From Parus major (Eukaryota; Chordata; Aves; Passeriformes; Paridae), in NCBI RefSeq assembly GCF_001522545.3, contig NC_031774.1:53932580-53996579 (forward strand): a DNA stretch of 64,000 bases, written 5' to 3'. Below, piece by piece: positions 12,821 through 24,767 of this stretch. The translations under genes and the position numbers were made by a program. Positions within the stretch are counted from its first letter, which is position 1. Every line of letters begins with the position of its first letter. Below the pieces are notes generated by a model. That model searched no databases and was not told the DNA's origin. It worked only from the letters and a program-made list of their open reading frames with translations.

Positions 12821-15333
12821 CTGTAAATGGAACATGAAAAATAGCATATACAGTTCCTTTGCTGCAGCATTTTACTATTGCAGTACATACTTGCACTTCC
12901 CACAAGCTCCATGGGGACTTCCAAATACAGCATACAGGGAAATACAATTTCTGTTTAATTCTGGTTTTGCAAGAAGTCTTGTAATCACCTGTATCTTCAA
13001 TTACTCTTGCCTAAAAAGATGACAGTTGAAATTACTGAAATATTTCCCTGGCAATGCAAAGCAGTCTCCAGCATTAGGTTTTCCTGTTGATATGTTCGTC
13101 ATGCTTGAATGTTTGCCACAATAATTCTTCAAGTCATAAACCACTCATTTTGGGGGAATGTTAGTTAAGCAAATGAATAATTATTGTTGTTTTTTAAAGG
13201 AAGAGCTACCATACAAACTTATGAAAAGCATGTCAAACAATGAAATTTTTGTATTTTTCACTAGTGTCATGGGGTGGCTTTGTACTCTTAGTATTAGTCA
13301 CAGAGCATGAAATAACACTCATTTCAGAACTGATGAGCAAACAAAATTTGTCATCATCAGTCTCTTTTTTTTTTATATGGGACTACACATTCTAGGCCTG
13401 AGACACAAGCATACTTTTACTTTGAACAGAAGTAATTTTTGAAAGCATTTTTATTTGTTCTATCATAGATGTCAGAAAACAAATGTGTTGGGTTTTTTTC
13501 ATTCTAGCTTTTCACAGTTTGTTTACTTATAAGGTAATATGGAATAAGTTGCAGGACTGCAAGGCAGTCACGCAAATCAATATTCTGAGACACAAAAAAT
13601 CTATAATGGTCTGGTAATTACAATATTAAACTATACTCCCAGCCAATTTAAAATGCCTTTTAAAATGCTTACTAAAGCAGCCCAGATATACCTGAACTTC
13701 AAAAAAAGTCTGAGGACAGCTTTGAGAACAGGTAATTCCTGGTGAGTATGAGGGCTCAGCTCACGTGTGAATCCCTAACTGCTCCAGGCTGAAACCCTTC
13801 CCTGCTGCACCTCCAAGGCAGTCTGGTCAGGAAAGGTGCTTTTTTTTTTCAAAGACCTGATTCTCTCTTCATTGACTAAATTTGTCTTTAGGCAAATATA
13901 GCTACAGTCGTAGAGACAAGCGTAGAGAGATGTCTTTTGCACTTTTGTCTTAGGCAAACTCCCAGAGCTGTGGCAGAGAGAGGGGGTTAAAAGAAACCAA
14001 CAAACACCACACAAACACAGAAGCAATAAGCAGACAAGCCATGGTTACAGCACCCTGGATCCTTGCACTTCTTGCATTTGCAGAATGCCTGAGCTCTGAT
14101 TCTCTGGCAAAGGAAAGGGGGAAATAAAACCACATGCACAGAAGAAGGGGACAGATACCCAGTGTTACCTGCAAAAGAAGCAGACTGGATATTAGCTACG
14201 TGCTTGACAGTGCTTTCTTTTGTGCAGGTCTGCAGTGACACCAGGCAGACCAACAGCCCTGTCAGACACACAGCATTGATGATGTGCAAGCTCCACAACT
14301 TCCCTAGGAGTACAAAGTCCTAGGAGTGGCAGCAGAATTTGTCACAAGCTTTTCCTAATTTAAGAGGCTACATTTTTGGTTTTTTGTTGTTTTTTTTTTT
14401 TTTTAATTTCTCATTTACAAATAGAAATTAAGAAAATCCCCACCAGCTAACATTTTTAGCAACAGCTTACTAAAGAAATGAAATGTCGGTTAGAAAATAA
14501 GATGATTTATTATTTATTTTTTTTTTCTTTTACCACCAAGAGAAACAAAGCATGAGAAGCTGAATCAGATTGAGACACAGTATTAAACCAACAGGGAGAC
14601 AAGCTGATTTTACAGACTGGTCTCTGCAAAGTCAGACCAGTTGTAGGCACCCATCAGTTCTGCATGGTGACTGTGCAAGTTTCAGCAATAACAATTATTA
14701 TACCTGCTGAGCCAAGATATCAGGCTTGTAAGAGCACATAAGATTTGGCATAAGTTTTAAGAATGTAATAAAATAGGATATATATTTCTGTTTAAATGCT
14801 TAACTCTATAAATGCCTACTTACCTAACACATTTCCTGTTAAGCCAACTAGTCTCCATAAATTGTTTTAACAATAATAGAGTTATAAATACACACACGTG
14901 CATTTGAGACATAGTTTAAGTTATGAACAAGTTATATTGATTCCTATCTGTAACATGCAGACTGATGCACATGAAGGAGGTGGGGAAGAGCATTTTTAAA
15001 ATATCTTAACACAAAATTGCTCATTTAATGAAAATAGAGGGTATGGAGGCAGAGGGGAACATCCATAATTGCTCAAACCTGTGATTTTTCAACACAGTTC
15101 AGAGCAATTTTGGGAGTTTCCCAGAGGAACGCAAGATATTTAGTTATTCCAATCAATGTTGATATTCCCTTTATAAAACTCTGAAACTGCCTGGCTTTCT
15201 GATTTACCCCCTAAGGCATCTGCAGTCCAGTCCAGCGGTTCATGCACAAAAAAGCATCAAGAAAAATTACCTGCAGATTTATGATTTTTAAGGAATCTCT
15301 GATACTACAAGAAACACTACCAAACAAGCCAGC

Positions 15334-15339
15334 TTTATT
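15334..15339 (-). terminator. Possible distal poly(A) signal AATAAA for CDCA4
   Basis: TTTATT on the plus strand, i.e. AATAAA on the minus strand, about 2.1 kb downstream of the CDCA4 stop. A nearer AATAAA (17,054-17,059) and ATTAAA variants also exist. I cannot decide which is used. Confidence 0.25.
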
Positions 15340-17053
15340 TCACAGTGAGATATGACAGTTTGTATCTGTATTTGGATCCTGCCAAATCGGCATTTATTAC
15401 TGCAATACCTATGAGTGATCTCTCAATTAAAACATGCAGCATGAGCAAAATTCTCTTTGGTCCAGCTGTATCCTACAGACTGAACTTGCAAGTACCTATA
15501 TGCTATTTGGTGCTTTAACGTGAAGTTATTAATTGAAGTGAGAAAGCAAAGTTTAACTACAGCAACTACAAATTATCTTATGCCAAATTTAATATAAGAA
15601 ACATCTTCCAGTTCACTGGAGACTCACACCAAATGCATGGTTTCAGAAGATGGAGCCCATACGCATTCAACTGTCGAGTTTGTAAAATTTAGCTAAATGA
15701 TACGATCTTTCCTCAAAGCAGATGATTCTAAAGCACATAAGCTCAGTGGTCTCCTTATTCTTGAGGAGATACTCAAATGTTCTTAACACCCCTTTGGCAC
15801 CCCCACCTCCAATCCCGTTCCCAGGTTTGAGAACCTGCACCACAGGTAAGGTCACTCATGGGAAGGCAGAGCCTGTCACACACAGCAAGGTTTTCTTTTC
15901 TTGTTCAGTAACTTGCTTGGCTTAGATCTACAGAAAACAACCACGTTACTGAGAGAGGTCTTCCCCTGACACAGCCACAGCCAACATATTCCAATGTTGA
16001 AACCAATCCATATTTTCTCCCTTCCCTGCTCGCTTGGGGCTTTTCCCCAGTAGCAGCTTCTGATGGTAAACATTTGTTATTTTAGAATAAAATCATAGGC
16101 TATACTCAAATTATCCCTTTCCCCCAAAAAAGCCTCCTAGGAAGAAGCTTAGTTATATACACTCTAAACCAAATGCGCTGGAAAAAAAGACCACCATCCC
16201 GTGTTGTATTACATTTTTTGTTATTTAAAAAAGCCAAGAGGAAACCCTTTGAAGAGTGGGGCACATTAATTATGACAAGACATCATGACATTCCAACCAG
16301 TGAGACTTAAAGGCCGCCAGTAACACTTTTTGTAGTAATTAGTGCAAGATAGTTATCCCATATAAACAAATATTTGATGGTAGACTTCAATGATAAACAA
16401 TTCACTTGATGACATTTACATATAAATACACATAAATAAAAACCTACATCATTTAGGTTTGTAGTTAACAAAAAGTATGGTCTGAAATGAATTAAATGTA
16501 ATTGTGTCTAGCTAGATCAAAGCTCTTCCTATAATAATACTCAAATATGTGGGGCATGAAAAGCATAAATGTACAATTCTCAATTTAGTAAAGTACTACT
16601 CTATAAAACAGAATCATGAAAACAGCTCTTACATTTTAATGCAAAGTATAAAATTGTCTATTTACATTTACATACACTTTACTGAACTACATTGGGTAGC
16701 TCATGGTAAAAAAACATCCCTTTTTGAAAATCTTGCAAAAAATACATCAACTGCAGATATGATCAAAAGTTACTAAGTCAGCAGCTGACATAACATCTGT
16801 AGTAAAAAATATATTTTAGGAAAATACCTGGAAAAATCTAAACACCAATAAACACTTTAAAACTATTTCTGAAGTAAAAATTGTAGCAAAACCCAGAAGA
16901 AGCTAGCAAGGATAACAAAGACTATTGCATACTGCTCTTTAAGAGCCATGTAGCGAAGTAAAACAGAAGCAGCAGGTATGGTAGGAGTTTTGTGGTGTAA
17001 CAAAGTGGAAACCAGAGGAAAATAGGAAACCAGTTATCCAACTTTTCTCTCTG

Positions 17054-17059
17054 TTTATT
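17054..17059 (-). terminator. Possible proximal poly(A) signal AATAAA for CDCA4
   Basis: AATAAA on the minus strand about 370 nt past the CDCA4 stop codon. If used, the 3' UTR would be short, roughly 390 nt. Confidence 0.3.
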
Positions 17060-17305
17060 ACCATTTTTATGGGAGAAGTATAAGATGATGAGAGAATCCC
17101 TCTCCCTGAGGACATCCTCTATCAAAGGCTAAAAGAAATTGGTAAAAAGAACCCAATTTCAAGAGCCTTAAACCCCCAACGTAGACACTTTTTCCATATG
17201 TACTTACAGTTCAGTGGACAATAAATCAGATTGTTACACTACAAGTTACAGGTTAACTTTAAGAGTTAACACTATTTTGCAATATGAAGTGCTTCTTAAT
17301 ATATA

Positions 17306-17326
17306 TATCTATATAATATATAGATA
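17306..17326. repeat. Perfect AT-rich inverted repeat in the CDCA4 3' UTR
   Basis: Arms TATCTATATA (17,306-17,315) and TATATAGATA (17,317-17,326) are exact reverse complements with a one-base spacer, about 105 nt downstream of the CDCA4 stop. It may be only an expanded TA tract. Confidence 0.7.
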
Positions 17327-17428
17327 CCTGTAAAATACTCGTGCAGATTTGATAGAACAAACTATGGAAATTGCTTTCTCAAGTCTTTTCTTCCCATTAA
17401 CAGATCTTTACCTCCTATGCAATGAGGT

Positions 17429-18178
17429 TCAAGATTCAACAAGGATTTCCACAATATGATCAAGGTCATTAAGATCAGATTTACAATTAGAGTTAGAAGC
17501 TGTATTTGTTGGAGTAGAAAATGTTTCAAGATTATCACAGTGTCCCATTTTTGTGTTGCTCATCATGCCAGTTAACATAGTATCAAGATCATAATAAGAA
17601 TTGTCAACTTCTGAAAACAGATCTTCAACAGAATTAGGACTTTTATTCTCCAGTGTCTCAAATATTTGATCTAAAGATTTTTGAAAGTTTCCTTTATTTT
17701 CTTGTGGATTCTCCATTTCCCACACGTTGCTCTGTAGGTTTCTTGGTGCTTGCACTGAAGAGGCTGTTGACATAGTTTCTGAACTATCTTGTGCCTGGTC
17801 ACTCTCAAAGTCTTTATTGAAAGTACCATAGGCTGGAACATGCTTTCCCTCAGCTTGATCCCTAGATGAACGGCAGAGGATATCTGTTGAAACAAGACGA
17901 TCCAGGGATGCCTGCCCTGTACTCTGTGTATTTATCATCTGCCAAGTCCCATCTTGAGTCATTTCCTCTTGGATCTGCCGTACCGTGTTGGCTATAAGCA
18001 CTGAACGACAAAGGTTGGGTTCGACCAGCATGTGACACAGCTGAAGTTTAACCAAGGACATATCTAAAAGTGACTGCCGCTGGAGATTATAGGAAGGGAT
18101 AGCCTTAATACCAGCCAGAGTCCCTTCAATATCTTCTTCACCATCAAAACATTTTCTCTTCAATCCTCGTACAAACAT
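17429..18178 (-). CDS. CDCA4: CDCA4, SERTA-domain cell-cycle co-regulator
   Basis: The 249-residue protein aligns from end to end with vertebrate CDCA4/HEPP (human about 241 residues). The N-terminus MFVRGLKRKC matches the family start. The SERTA domain covers about residues 28-75, with the highly conserved QRQSLLDMSLVKLQLCHMLV and VLIANTVRQIQEEM stretches. A mid-C-terminal conserved block (about 165-206, KSLDQIFETLE ... YYDLDTMLTGMM) and the acidic C-terminal LDHIVEILVE motif (239-248) are present. The family is nuclear, acts as a transcriptional co-regulator and is tied to E2F/RB cell-cycle control. The whole coding sequence is in one exon. The ATG has A at -3 and lies six bases after a splice acceptor, as expected for a gene with a non-coding first exon. 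No stops, frameshifts or missing core residues. GPR132 follows about 22 kb away in the same orientation. Confidence 0.97.
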   Translation of the reverse strand: MFVRGLKRKCFDGEEDIEGTLAGIKAIPSYNLQRQSLLDMSLVKLQLCHMLVEPNLCRSVLIANTVRQIQEEMTQDGTWQMINTQSTGQASLDRLVSTDILCRSSRDQAEGKHVPAYGTFNKDFESDQAQDSSETMSTASSVQAPRNLQSNVWEMENPQENKGNFQKSLDQIFETLENKSPNSVEDLFSEVDNSYYDLDTMLTGMMSNTKMGHCDNLETFSTPTNTASNSNCKSDLNDLDHIVEILVES

Positions 18179-18184
18179 TGTGTC

Positions 18185-18205
18185 CTATTAAAAAAACCAA
18201 ACAAA
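18185..18205 (-). promoter_or_regulatory. CDCA4: Splice acceptor of the CDCA4 coding exon
   Basis: On the minus strand a T-rich tract (TTTGTTTGGTTTTTTTAATAG) ends in AG at 18,186-18,185, so the exon starts at 18,184 with GACACA directly before the ATG. This fits a non-coding first exon at the CpG island to the right. Confidence 0.8.
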
Positions 18206-21200
18206 TAAAAAAAAAATCATGTACAACATAAACAGCTTAAGAGAGAGGAGGGAAAAAAAAAGTACTAAAAAAGAGAACAGCGAAGTTTAATCTTCTATTA
18301 AAAAGCAAATTCTTTAAAGATAGAAACATCAGAATTGTCATACCATGTTCTGGAATGGCCAGTGTGGTACAACAGGGGTCAGGAACATGTGGACTGGGTC
18401 CCAAAGGCGACATTCGGGAACCAGGGGTGAGCAGGTCCACAAGGCATGGCATCGGAGAGAGGCAGGGGCTCCCAGCTCCTGGCTCCCATTAAGCTCCACA
18501 CTTGATGGAAGTCAGGGGCTGATGCCTCACACAGAAGCAAACATCTCACCGGCTGTATTTCACCTACTGGAGAGGCAGTTTCTCCTCGCTCCTCCTGAGT
18601 TCCTACTGGCATGCTTAACCTCTAATTTTGGAAATAAAAATACAACCTGGCATACCATCTTTAAAAGATTTGACCCCTCCAGAACATTAATATGCCTAAC
18701 AAAGTAACATGAAAGAAATAAAACATGGGCAGCATATGTGAAAAGATTAGCTTATTTTGGCTACAAATAGAGTAGTATCTAGATTTGTTCTGTATAACTT
18801 GAGACATTCAGAAGAGGTGCCTAAAGCAGTCCTTCCGGTTCCCTTCCTTGGGTGAGTAACTGAACTGCGTAATTCCAATAAGAACTGGGCAAGTCCAGTA
18901 AGGATAGTCACAGTCATCCTCTGTGTGGGCTCCTGTACTCCTTTCCCAGTTGACTAAGATAGCAAAATTCTTATATTCAAAGCTTAGGTTCACAGCTAAA
19001 AACACACAGGGTGCATGCAGGCTTTTCAGTATTCACACCTAAAATCGTTTGCTGAATTCTCCAAGGGGTGCCTCTGAAGTACCAGCCTTAGCTCTTCTTC
19101 TGAATTGCACTAATTTTGACAACAGTACCCCATGCAAATATTGCAGATGGTACTTTGGAATACAAAGTGACTTTTTTTTAATGTAGTATATATCACTTTT
19201 ATTCTTATAAAAATTGGGCTGTAAATTAAAGCTGGTGCCTGATCTTTACATTTATGCGTCTTCCTTATTTTCTTTCTAAGTCTTCTGATCTTAGAATTCC
19301 TGTTTGCCCACTATTTGAGGACTTTTTTTCTTAAGGTAGTGACCCAAACAAAAAAGTTTTTCAACTTTAAAGGCTGATAAAACCAAAATACTATTGCAGT
19401 GTCTTTCTATATATAATTTCCCATTTTCCTCAATAAGCCCTAAACTCTGCCTTGCTTTTCAGGTTGCTACAGTACATTCCACATATTTTCAAGGAATTCT
19501 CTCTCAGCTTTTTCAGAGACTCTAAAAATCCACTAAAAGGCAACAACACTGTTCCTTTCAAAATACATTACATGCTTATCTACTGTGAAAACCTGGGGAT
19601 AGCACAGTAGCTAGATAAACACTTGGTCTGACTCTGTACAACATTTGTTACATTGCTGTATATATCCATGAAATAACCTTTGTTGGGATTTACCCGCTCT
19701 TGAAAGATTTTTTCCACTGAAGGTACAAAACTCTTCAGAAATCATAATGTGCAGAGACTACAGAATTGAATGAACTTGGTCTTGTAGTCATTTTTCATAA
19801 CTTCTTAAAAGCTATCCATGGATTAGCTATGGATTAAATACTTCGGACATTTCTTCTAAAATTTTATCCTGAAACCTAACATACTTGCATTACTCCTATT
19901 AAATACAACACATGATGTTTCTCAATAGATCCTTTTCCAGATTTTCAGACATACCTGCAGATTTCCTATCAAAGGATATCCTATTTAGTTTTTCCTACAC
20001 TTGTATAGTTTCTGAACACACCCTGCCCTCCCATGTGAAACAACTTCTAGAAATATTTTTTGGGACTGTGTACAAATTATGTATGATTGAATCATTGAAC
20101 ATAAAACACTGAGCAGAGTTTGAAGCTTCTTTTATTTCAACTTACATTCATGTGAAGAGTAATTAAAACTTCAATTGAATGCTAACCTGGTTTTCTTACA
20201 TCTATAATTTAGCATTTATATGCCTTCTAAGGCACACCAGCAGAACACAGGAAAAAACTTGAAAACCTCAATACATCACACTTGGGCACCTAGAAGCAGA
20301 CGAAAAACATTTATTGATTCTTAAAGATAAATCTTTCACAGCATTCACTGGATTTTTTTCTAAAGCTTGCTTTCAATTAGTATCTTACATCATAAAGCCA
20401 GTTCTTTGTCATCCTGTTCTCATGACTGCACAGAGTACCAGGTTACGGTTTCATTTAAGAAGCAAAAAGTGACGTACCAGGAATTGTGTTTGATGCAGTC
20501 CTTCCTCTTCTCCCATGCTACTGAGCAAGAGTCCATACAGTAAAAGTGACAGCTCCACCTGCCAAGCACAGGGAAGCAGGATGTCAAGCGGAGACAGGAG
20601 ATGCAGAACAAAATAGTTTTGCTACAGTATCTTTATCCTGGTATGATGTGAGCATCAAAAACATGAATAGTACAATTAAACCCAATGCACAATTAGAGCA
20701 CGAATGTGATTTGGCCAACAATACCCCCAAAATCTGCAGCAGGAGGAAAATACCAGTTTAATCCCAAGTCCTAGGCTACTGCCCTGACCTTTGGACTAGA
20801 CTCTCCCTTCTGCCTACACCTTTGCCATTTAAAGGGCAAACAAAAATTTTTTATATGAGCATTAAAGTTTTCACTTTATAATGACAGCAAGTCTTCCTTT
20901 ACTTTTATTACTAAACTATAGTTTCCACCTTTCTTGTACAAACACATGTGTATCTCTGTAGCATCTAGAGAAAATAAAGTGGCACTAACATAAAACTGTA
21001 ACATAGCAAAACATGAGAATTTCCCTTTACCAGCACAGAAACTTTGTGACTAAGACTTATTTTGCAAGATGACAATAATGAAAGTAATGACAGTAATTAA
21101 ACTACTTGAACTATAAAGGCTGAATTTTTAAATCCATTTAAGTATAATAAAATTTGATATCTCAAATACAATTTCCCATCACATGCAACAATTCCCTTAA

Positions 21201-23600
21201 CTACTGAAACTAAAAAGAATGCTGTTCTAATAGGCTACAAAAACTTTTATAATAAACTATGGAAACAATTCAGATACTTTTCTAGACATGTCTGTGCAGT
21301 ACAAGTCAGTTGTGTCTCCAACTGAAGTGTATACCTAGAAAAGAAACAAAAGAAGATGCACATGGACATCTGTTGTTATTTTCTGTTTTGTCTAGTAATA
21401 AACAATTTCTCAAGATTGCTTGCTCACAGATGGGGGGGGGAAGAAGATGGCTGACAAAGGACTTGGGGGTGGGAGTGCAGAAGACATATTTTTCCTCAAG
21501 AAGCTTGCATACTTGTTAAAATACCACAACGGAAAAAAACCAAAATCCACCTTTCCACCTTTAACATTCTCAAGCCAAAATCTTTTGACTTGATCCCAGA
21601 TATTCAAACTACATGATGTTATGTCATGGAAACTATTTCAACCAACTCACAGTCTCCTTTTCTTTTATGGACTGAGCTCACAGCAACTTTAGAAACAGTG
21701 TCTTAAGGCATCTGAACTACAATTTCAGTCAGACACCTTATCAAGTCAGTGAACTATTTCTTATTTCTGGCAAACACTTTATGACACTATAAAAGTTCAG
21801 AAGTTTTTGCTCCCCAGGTACAGTTTCAAAACATTTATAAATGGAAAGTGATCTCTTTTACAGCCTGTGTTTGGTAACTATTTTGAATCCCAAAATTTCT
21901 ATTTATGGGAGGTAGGTGACAAGGACATAAACCTAATTTGAAAAAAACCAACCACAAAAAAGACAACAAACACTCCCCCCTCCCCCCAATAACTACAGGT
22001 AAATATGGTGCAGTCATGAGAAAAATAAATTGAAACATTTTCTGATGCTATTTGGTATATCTGACAATTTTAGAGGGAGAGGCTGTGGCTGTTTGCCTTG
22101 CAAAATAGTGAACAATACAGGAGGGGACCACTGCTGTTGGTAAAAGAGCCATTATCACATCCACTAACTAAATGACAGGGGATGCAGGCAGACCAGTCCA
22201 GACTGTAATACATTTACATATTACAAAAGTAAAGCTTTCCCATGCACTATAATAATATGTAAAACCTGCTGCATGTGATTCCAGGTTTTTCCCTAGGACA
22301 ATAACCAAACCACGTGGACCTCTGTTAGTATAAAGTTGAAGAATATGTCCATCACGACATTCATTTATTTGGGTTCTATAAACTGGCATAGATGTATACC
22401 TCAGAAACCTCACTAAAAGCATATTAACTTCACAGCTACTGTCAGACGCAATTAAAACCTTGCACACAAATGACCTCCTACAGACTTCTCTGCATTATCT
22501 TCAATAAGCACTCTTCTCAAGAGAATGCTAAATTTGAAACTTAATTAATTAAAATCCAAGTACATTTTCCTATTGACTTATGTATTAACATACTCAAAAA
22601 GGCATTAGCCATTGTGTAAAACCTTTTGGTACACCAGAGCAAGACTGCTGCTGCTTCAGAGTCAAGGTGTTCAAAATCCCCTGATAAATTCAAGCAGCAT
22701 CTTTATTTGTCCAAGAGGCAGCATCATATCCTTTCTTCCTCTGCTATCCCAGTGTCATGAGCCCAAACTTTGTGTGTTCAACTAAACTGCTGTTTGAAAC
22801 ATCTACGCAAAATAAATGTTGTCAAGGAGACAACAGCTAGCTGCAGCATAGTGCACTAGGAAAAAGGAGTTTTGTGGGTTTTGTTGTTTTGCTTTTTCAG
22901 AAAATAATAGCACAGTATTATGCAATTCATTATAAGTTTTGTTTTTAGGATTGACAAATTCCCAGTCTGCTTTACAAATAAGAGGCTTGAAATTTGCTCC
23001 AATTCTTATTAGAGCATCAACTTCAGAACTCCAGGTTCACACTCAATTCAGACTCATATAGTGATATGCTGCCAAAGATATACATAAGTACTTAAGGGAA
23101 AAAGCTGCCTCCATTAACTGGGGTAACAGAGAAGATAGGGAATTCAGCAGTGCTCATCTTTAGGAGAAAGCAGACAAAACCTACCTAGGCCAGTGCTGGA
23201 GGTTGTGAAGCACACTGGTGCTTTTTGTACAGCCGAGTACAGTGATGATGGTTAGCACAAGAAGGCAAGAAGGGGCCGTATGTCCCCTCTACCACTCTAA
23301 TCCTCTCCGCTTCAACACTGGCTTTTCTAAGAACCGTGGGAAGAAACCAAAGCTCTGTGGAACAGTGGAGAAAAAGACGGAAAGAGAGCTACTCCTCCTC
23401 TTTAACAATGCACGTGTATCCATATGGTGGTGTCGAGGTACAAGGTGGGATGCAGACACAGCAGAGGGCTGCTAAGGCCAGAAACATCGCTATTCGGACT
23501 GGAACAAAGGCCTCTATAAAGCACTAGGGTCTGTCCACCCTGGGGCGTAGGGGGCTTGCAGGCAGCTCTCCAGCACTCGAGAGATTTAGGAAGAGGTTCC
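18206..23600 (-). other. CDCA4 first intron (inferred), no other gene seen
   Basis: About 5.4 kb between the acceptor and the CpG-island promoter. It is AT-rich, and all open frames are short and unrecognisable. Poly-G (about 21,432) and C-rich (about 21,975) runs are present. I see no CR1 or other clear repeat. Assignment as intron rests on the acceptor and on the promoter position. Confidence 0.65.
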
Positions 23601-23639
23601 AGCAGCCGGGGAAGGGCAGGCTGGGCAGCTGGGCTAGGA

Positions 23640-24740
23640 GCTCGTGGAAACGCAGGCGGGGGACAGGAGCGCTGAGCGGGGGGAGCCCGCAGAGCCGGGG
23701 GGAGAGGCGGGACCAGGGCGGGGAGCGAGGGGGAGCTCCCCGGTGGTGGGAGTGTAGCGGAGTGCCCGGCAGAGGCGCAGACGATGAGGCAGCACGGCTG
23801 CGGAAGGGACCGAACGGAGGAGAGGTGCGGAACAGGCCCCCTGTCCCGCCCGCCCCGGCCCCCTCAGCGCTCCCGGCGGTTACTCATCGCCCGCGCTCCC
23901 GCCGCCATTTTGAATCGACCCCGTCCCCTCCACGGGTTTCGCCGGCACCGGCTTTCCGCGGATCCGACCCACCCCGGCCCGACCCAGCCCACTGTACTCA
24001 CAGCCTTGCCGCTGCTGTCGCCGGCGCACGCCCGCCCAAGAACCCGAACACCGCTCCCGCCTCACCGCCCGCTCCGCGCCTGAGGGACGGGCGGAGCCAC
24101 CCGGCCCCGCCTCTCCCCGCCCGCCATCTTATTGTCAAACCCCACAAAGGCACCCGCGTCCGCCGGGGGCGGGCCTTTCCCGGAGACCGCGCCCACCAAA
24201 GAACGACGGCGGCTTCTATTGGCTGCTTCCAGGCCCGGCAGGAGCCACTCGCCGCTACGATTGGCTATAACGCCCGTCTGTCCCGTCCCGGGCTCCGCCC
24301 CCGAAGGCGGTGGGGTTGCCATGGCAGCCCGGCCCTTCCCCTCGGCCGTGAGAGGCTGAGGGAGGCGGGGGCGGGGGCGAGGCGGGGCCACCCCGATTTC
24401 AAATCGCAGCCAAGGGCCTGCGGCGCGTCTGGGCTCCCGGCCACGGGCTCCGGCGGGAACAGGTTCAGACCTGGCCGCGCTGCAGCCCGCGGGGAGCCGT
24501 GCTGGAGGAGGGAGCGTTGGCCGCCCTGGCCCGGACACTTCCCGCCGTCAGGCGCCACTTCCTTGAGGGCTGGGGAGCCCCGGAGCTGTGCCCGCGGGGG
24601 TGACAGGAGGCCTCAGTACTCCATTAGCAAGGCCTGTGGCATTTCCTGTTCGGGCCCGGCCGCCCAGCCCCGGGTCTCGCAGTCAGAGCCAAGAACCCGC
24701 GTGCTTGGGGCGGGGGTGATGTCTCACACCCCGCAGGGAG
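23640..24740 (-). promoter_or_regulatory. CDCA4: CpG-island promoter and first exon region of CDCA4
   Basis: A dense CpG island about 6 kb upstream of the CDCA4 coding exon. Two CCAAT boxes in minus orientation (24,218-24,222 and 24,260-24,264) are 42 bp apart. YY1-like motifs read AAGATGGCGG at 24,121-24,130 and CAAAATGGCGGC within 23,901-23,913 on the minus strand; such motifs typically sit at or just downstream of TATA-less start sites. Two strong minus-strand donors follow: GCG|GTGAGG (exon end 24,066) and GCT|GTGAGT (exon end 24,002). The inferred start site is near 24,130-24,200, but the exact exon 1 is not resolved from sequence alone. Confidence 0.7.
24394..24406. promoter_or_regulatory. 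Palindrome CGATTTCAAATCG with TTTGAA core
   Basis: Perfect inverted repeat of six-base arms around one base, upstream of the CCAAT boxes. Its minus-strand reading contains TTTGAA, the core of the cell-cycle homology region (CHR) element found in G2/M genes. A second TTTGAA is at 23,909-23,914 near exon 1. The distance from the inferred start (about 250 bp) is larger than usual for a CHR, so function is uncertain. Confidence 0.35.
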
Positions 24741-24767
24741 CCGCTGTCTGAACACGAGTCAGCAGTG

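Larger units (their letters stand above)
9650..16300. other. Non-coding or unassigned stretch left of CDCA4
   Basis: I recognise no gene here. GC content rises modestly at about 10,350-10,900 without a readable family. On the minus strand there are several open segments bounded by plausible splice signals (about 11,149-11,229, 12,725-12,820 and 14,170-14,290), listed separately or discussed as a finding. On the plus strand a good donor (CAG|GTAAGG) lies at 15,845/15,846. Part of the right end may be CDCA4 3' UTR. Confidence 0.4.

Noticed and set aside
13987..14298. A 103-codon minus-strand frame with a signal-peptide-like start and a CKCKKC stretch, considered as a defensin-like gene
   Set aside because: The initiator is TTG, the cysteine-rich part would be out of frame after the likely 60-70 nt intron, and the spacing fits no defensin family. 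Only the splice-bounded part is kept as a weak exon candidate.
23762..24751. A 329-codon open frame on the plus strand in the CpG island
   Set aside because: Pro/Arg/Ala-rich composition typical of GC-rich promoter DNA; the same DNA is open on both strands and contains the CDCA4 promoter motifs.
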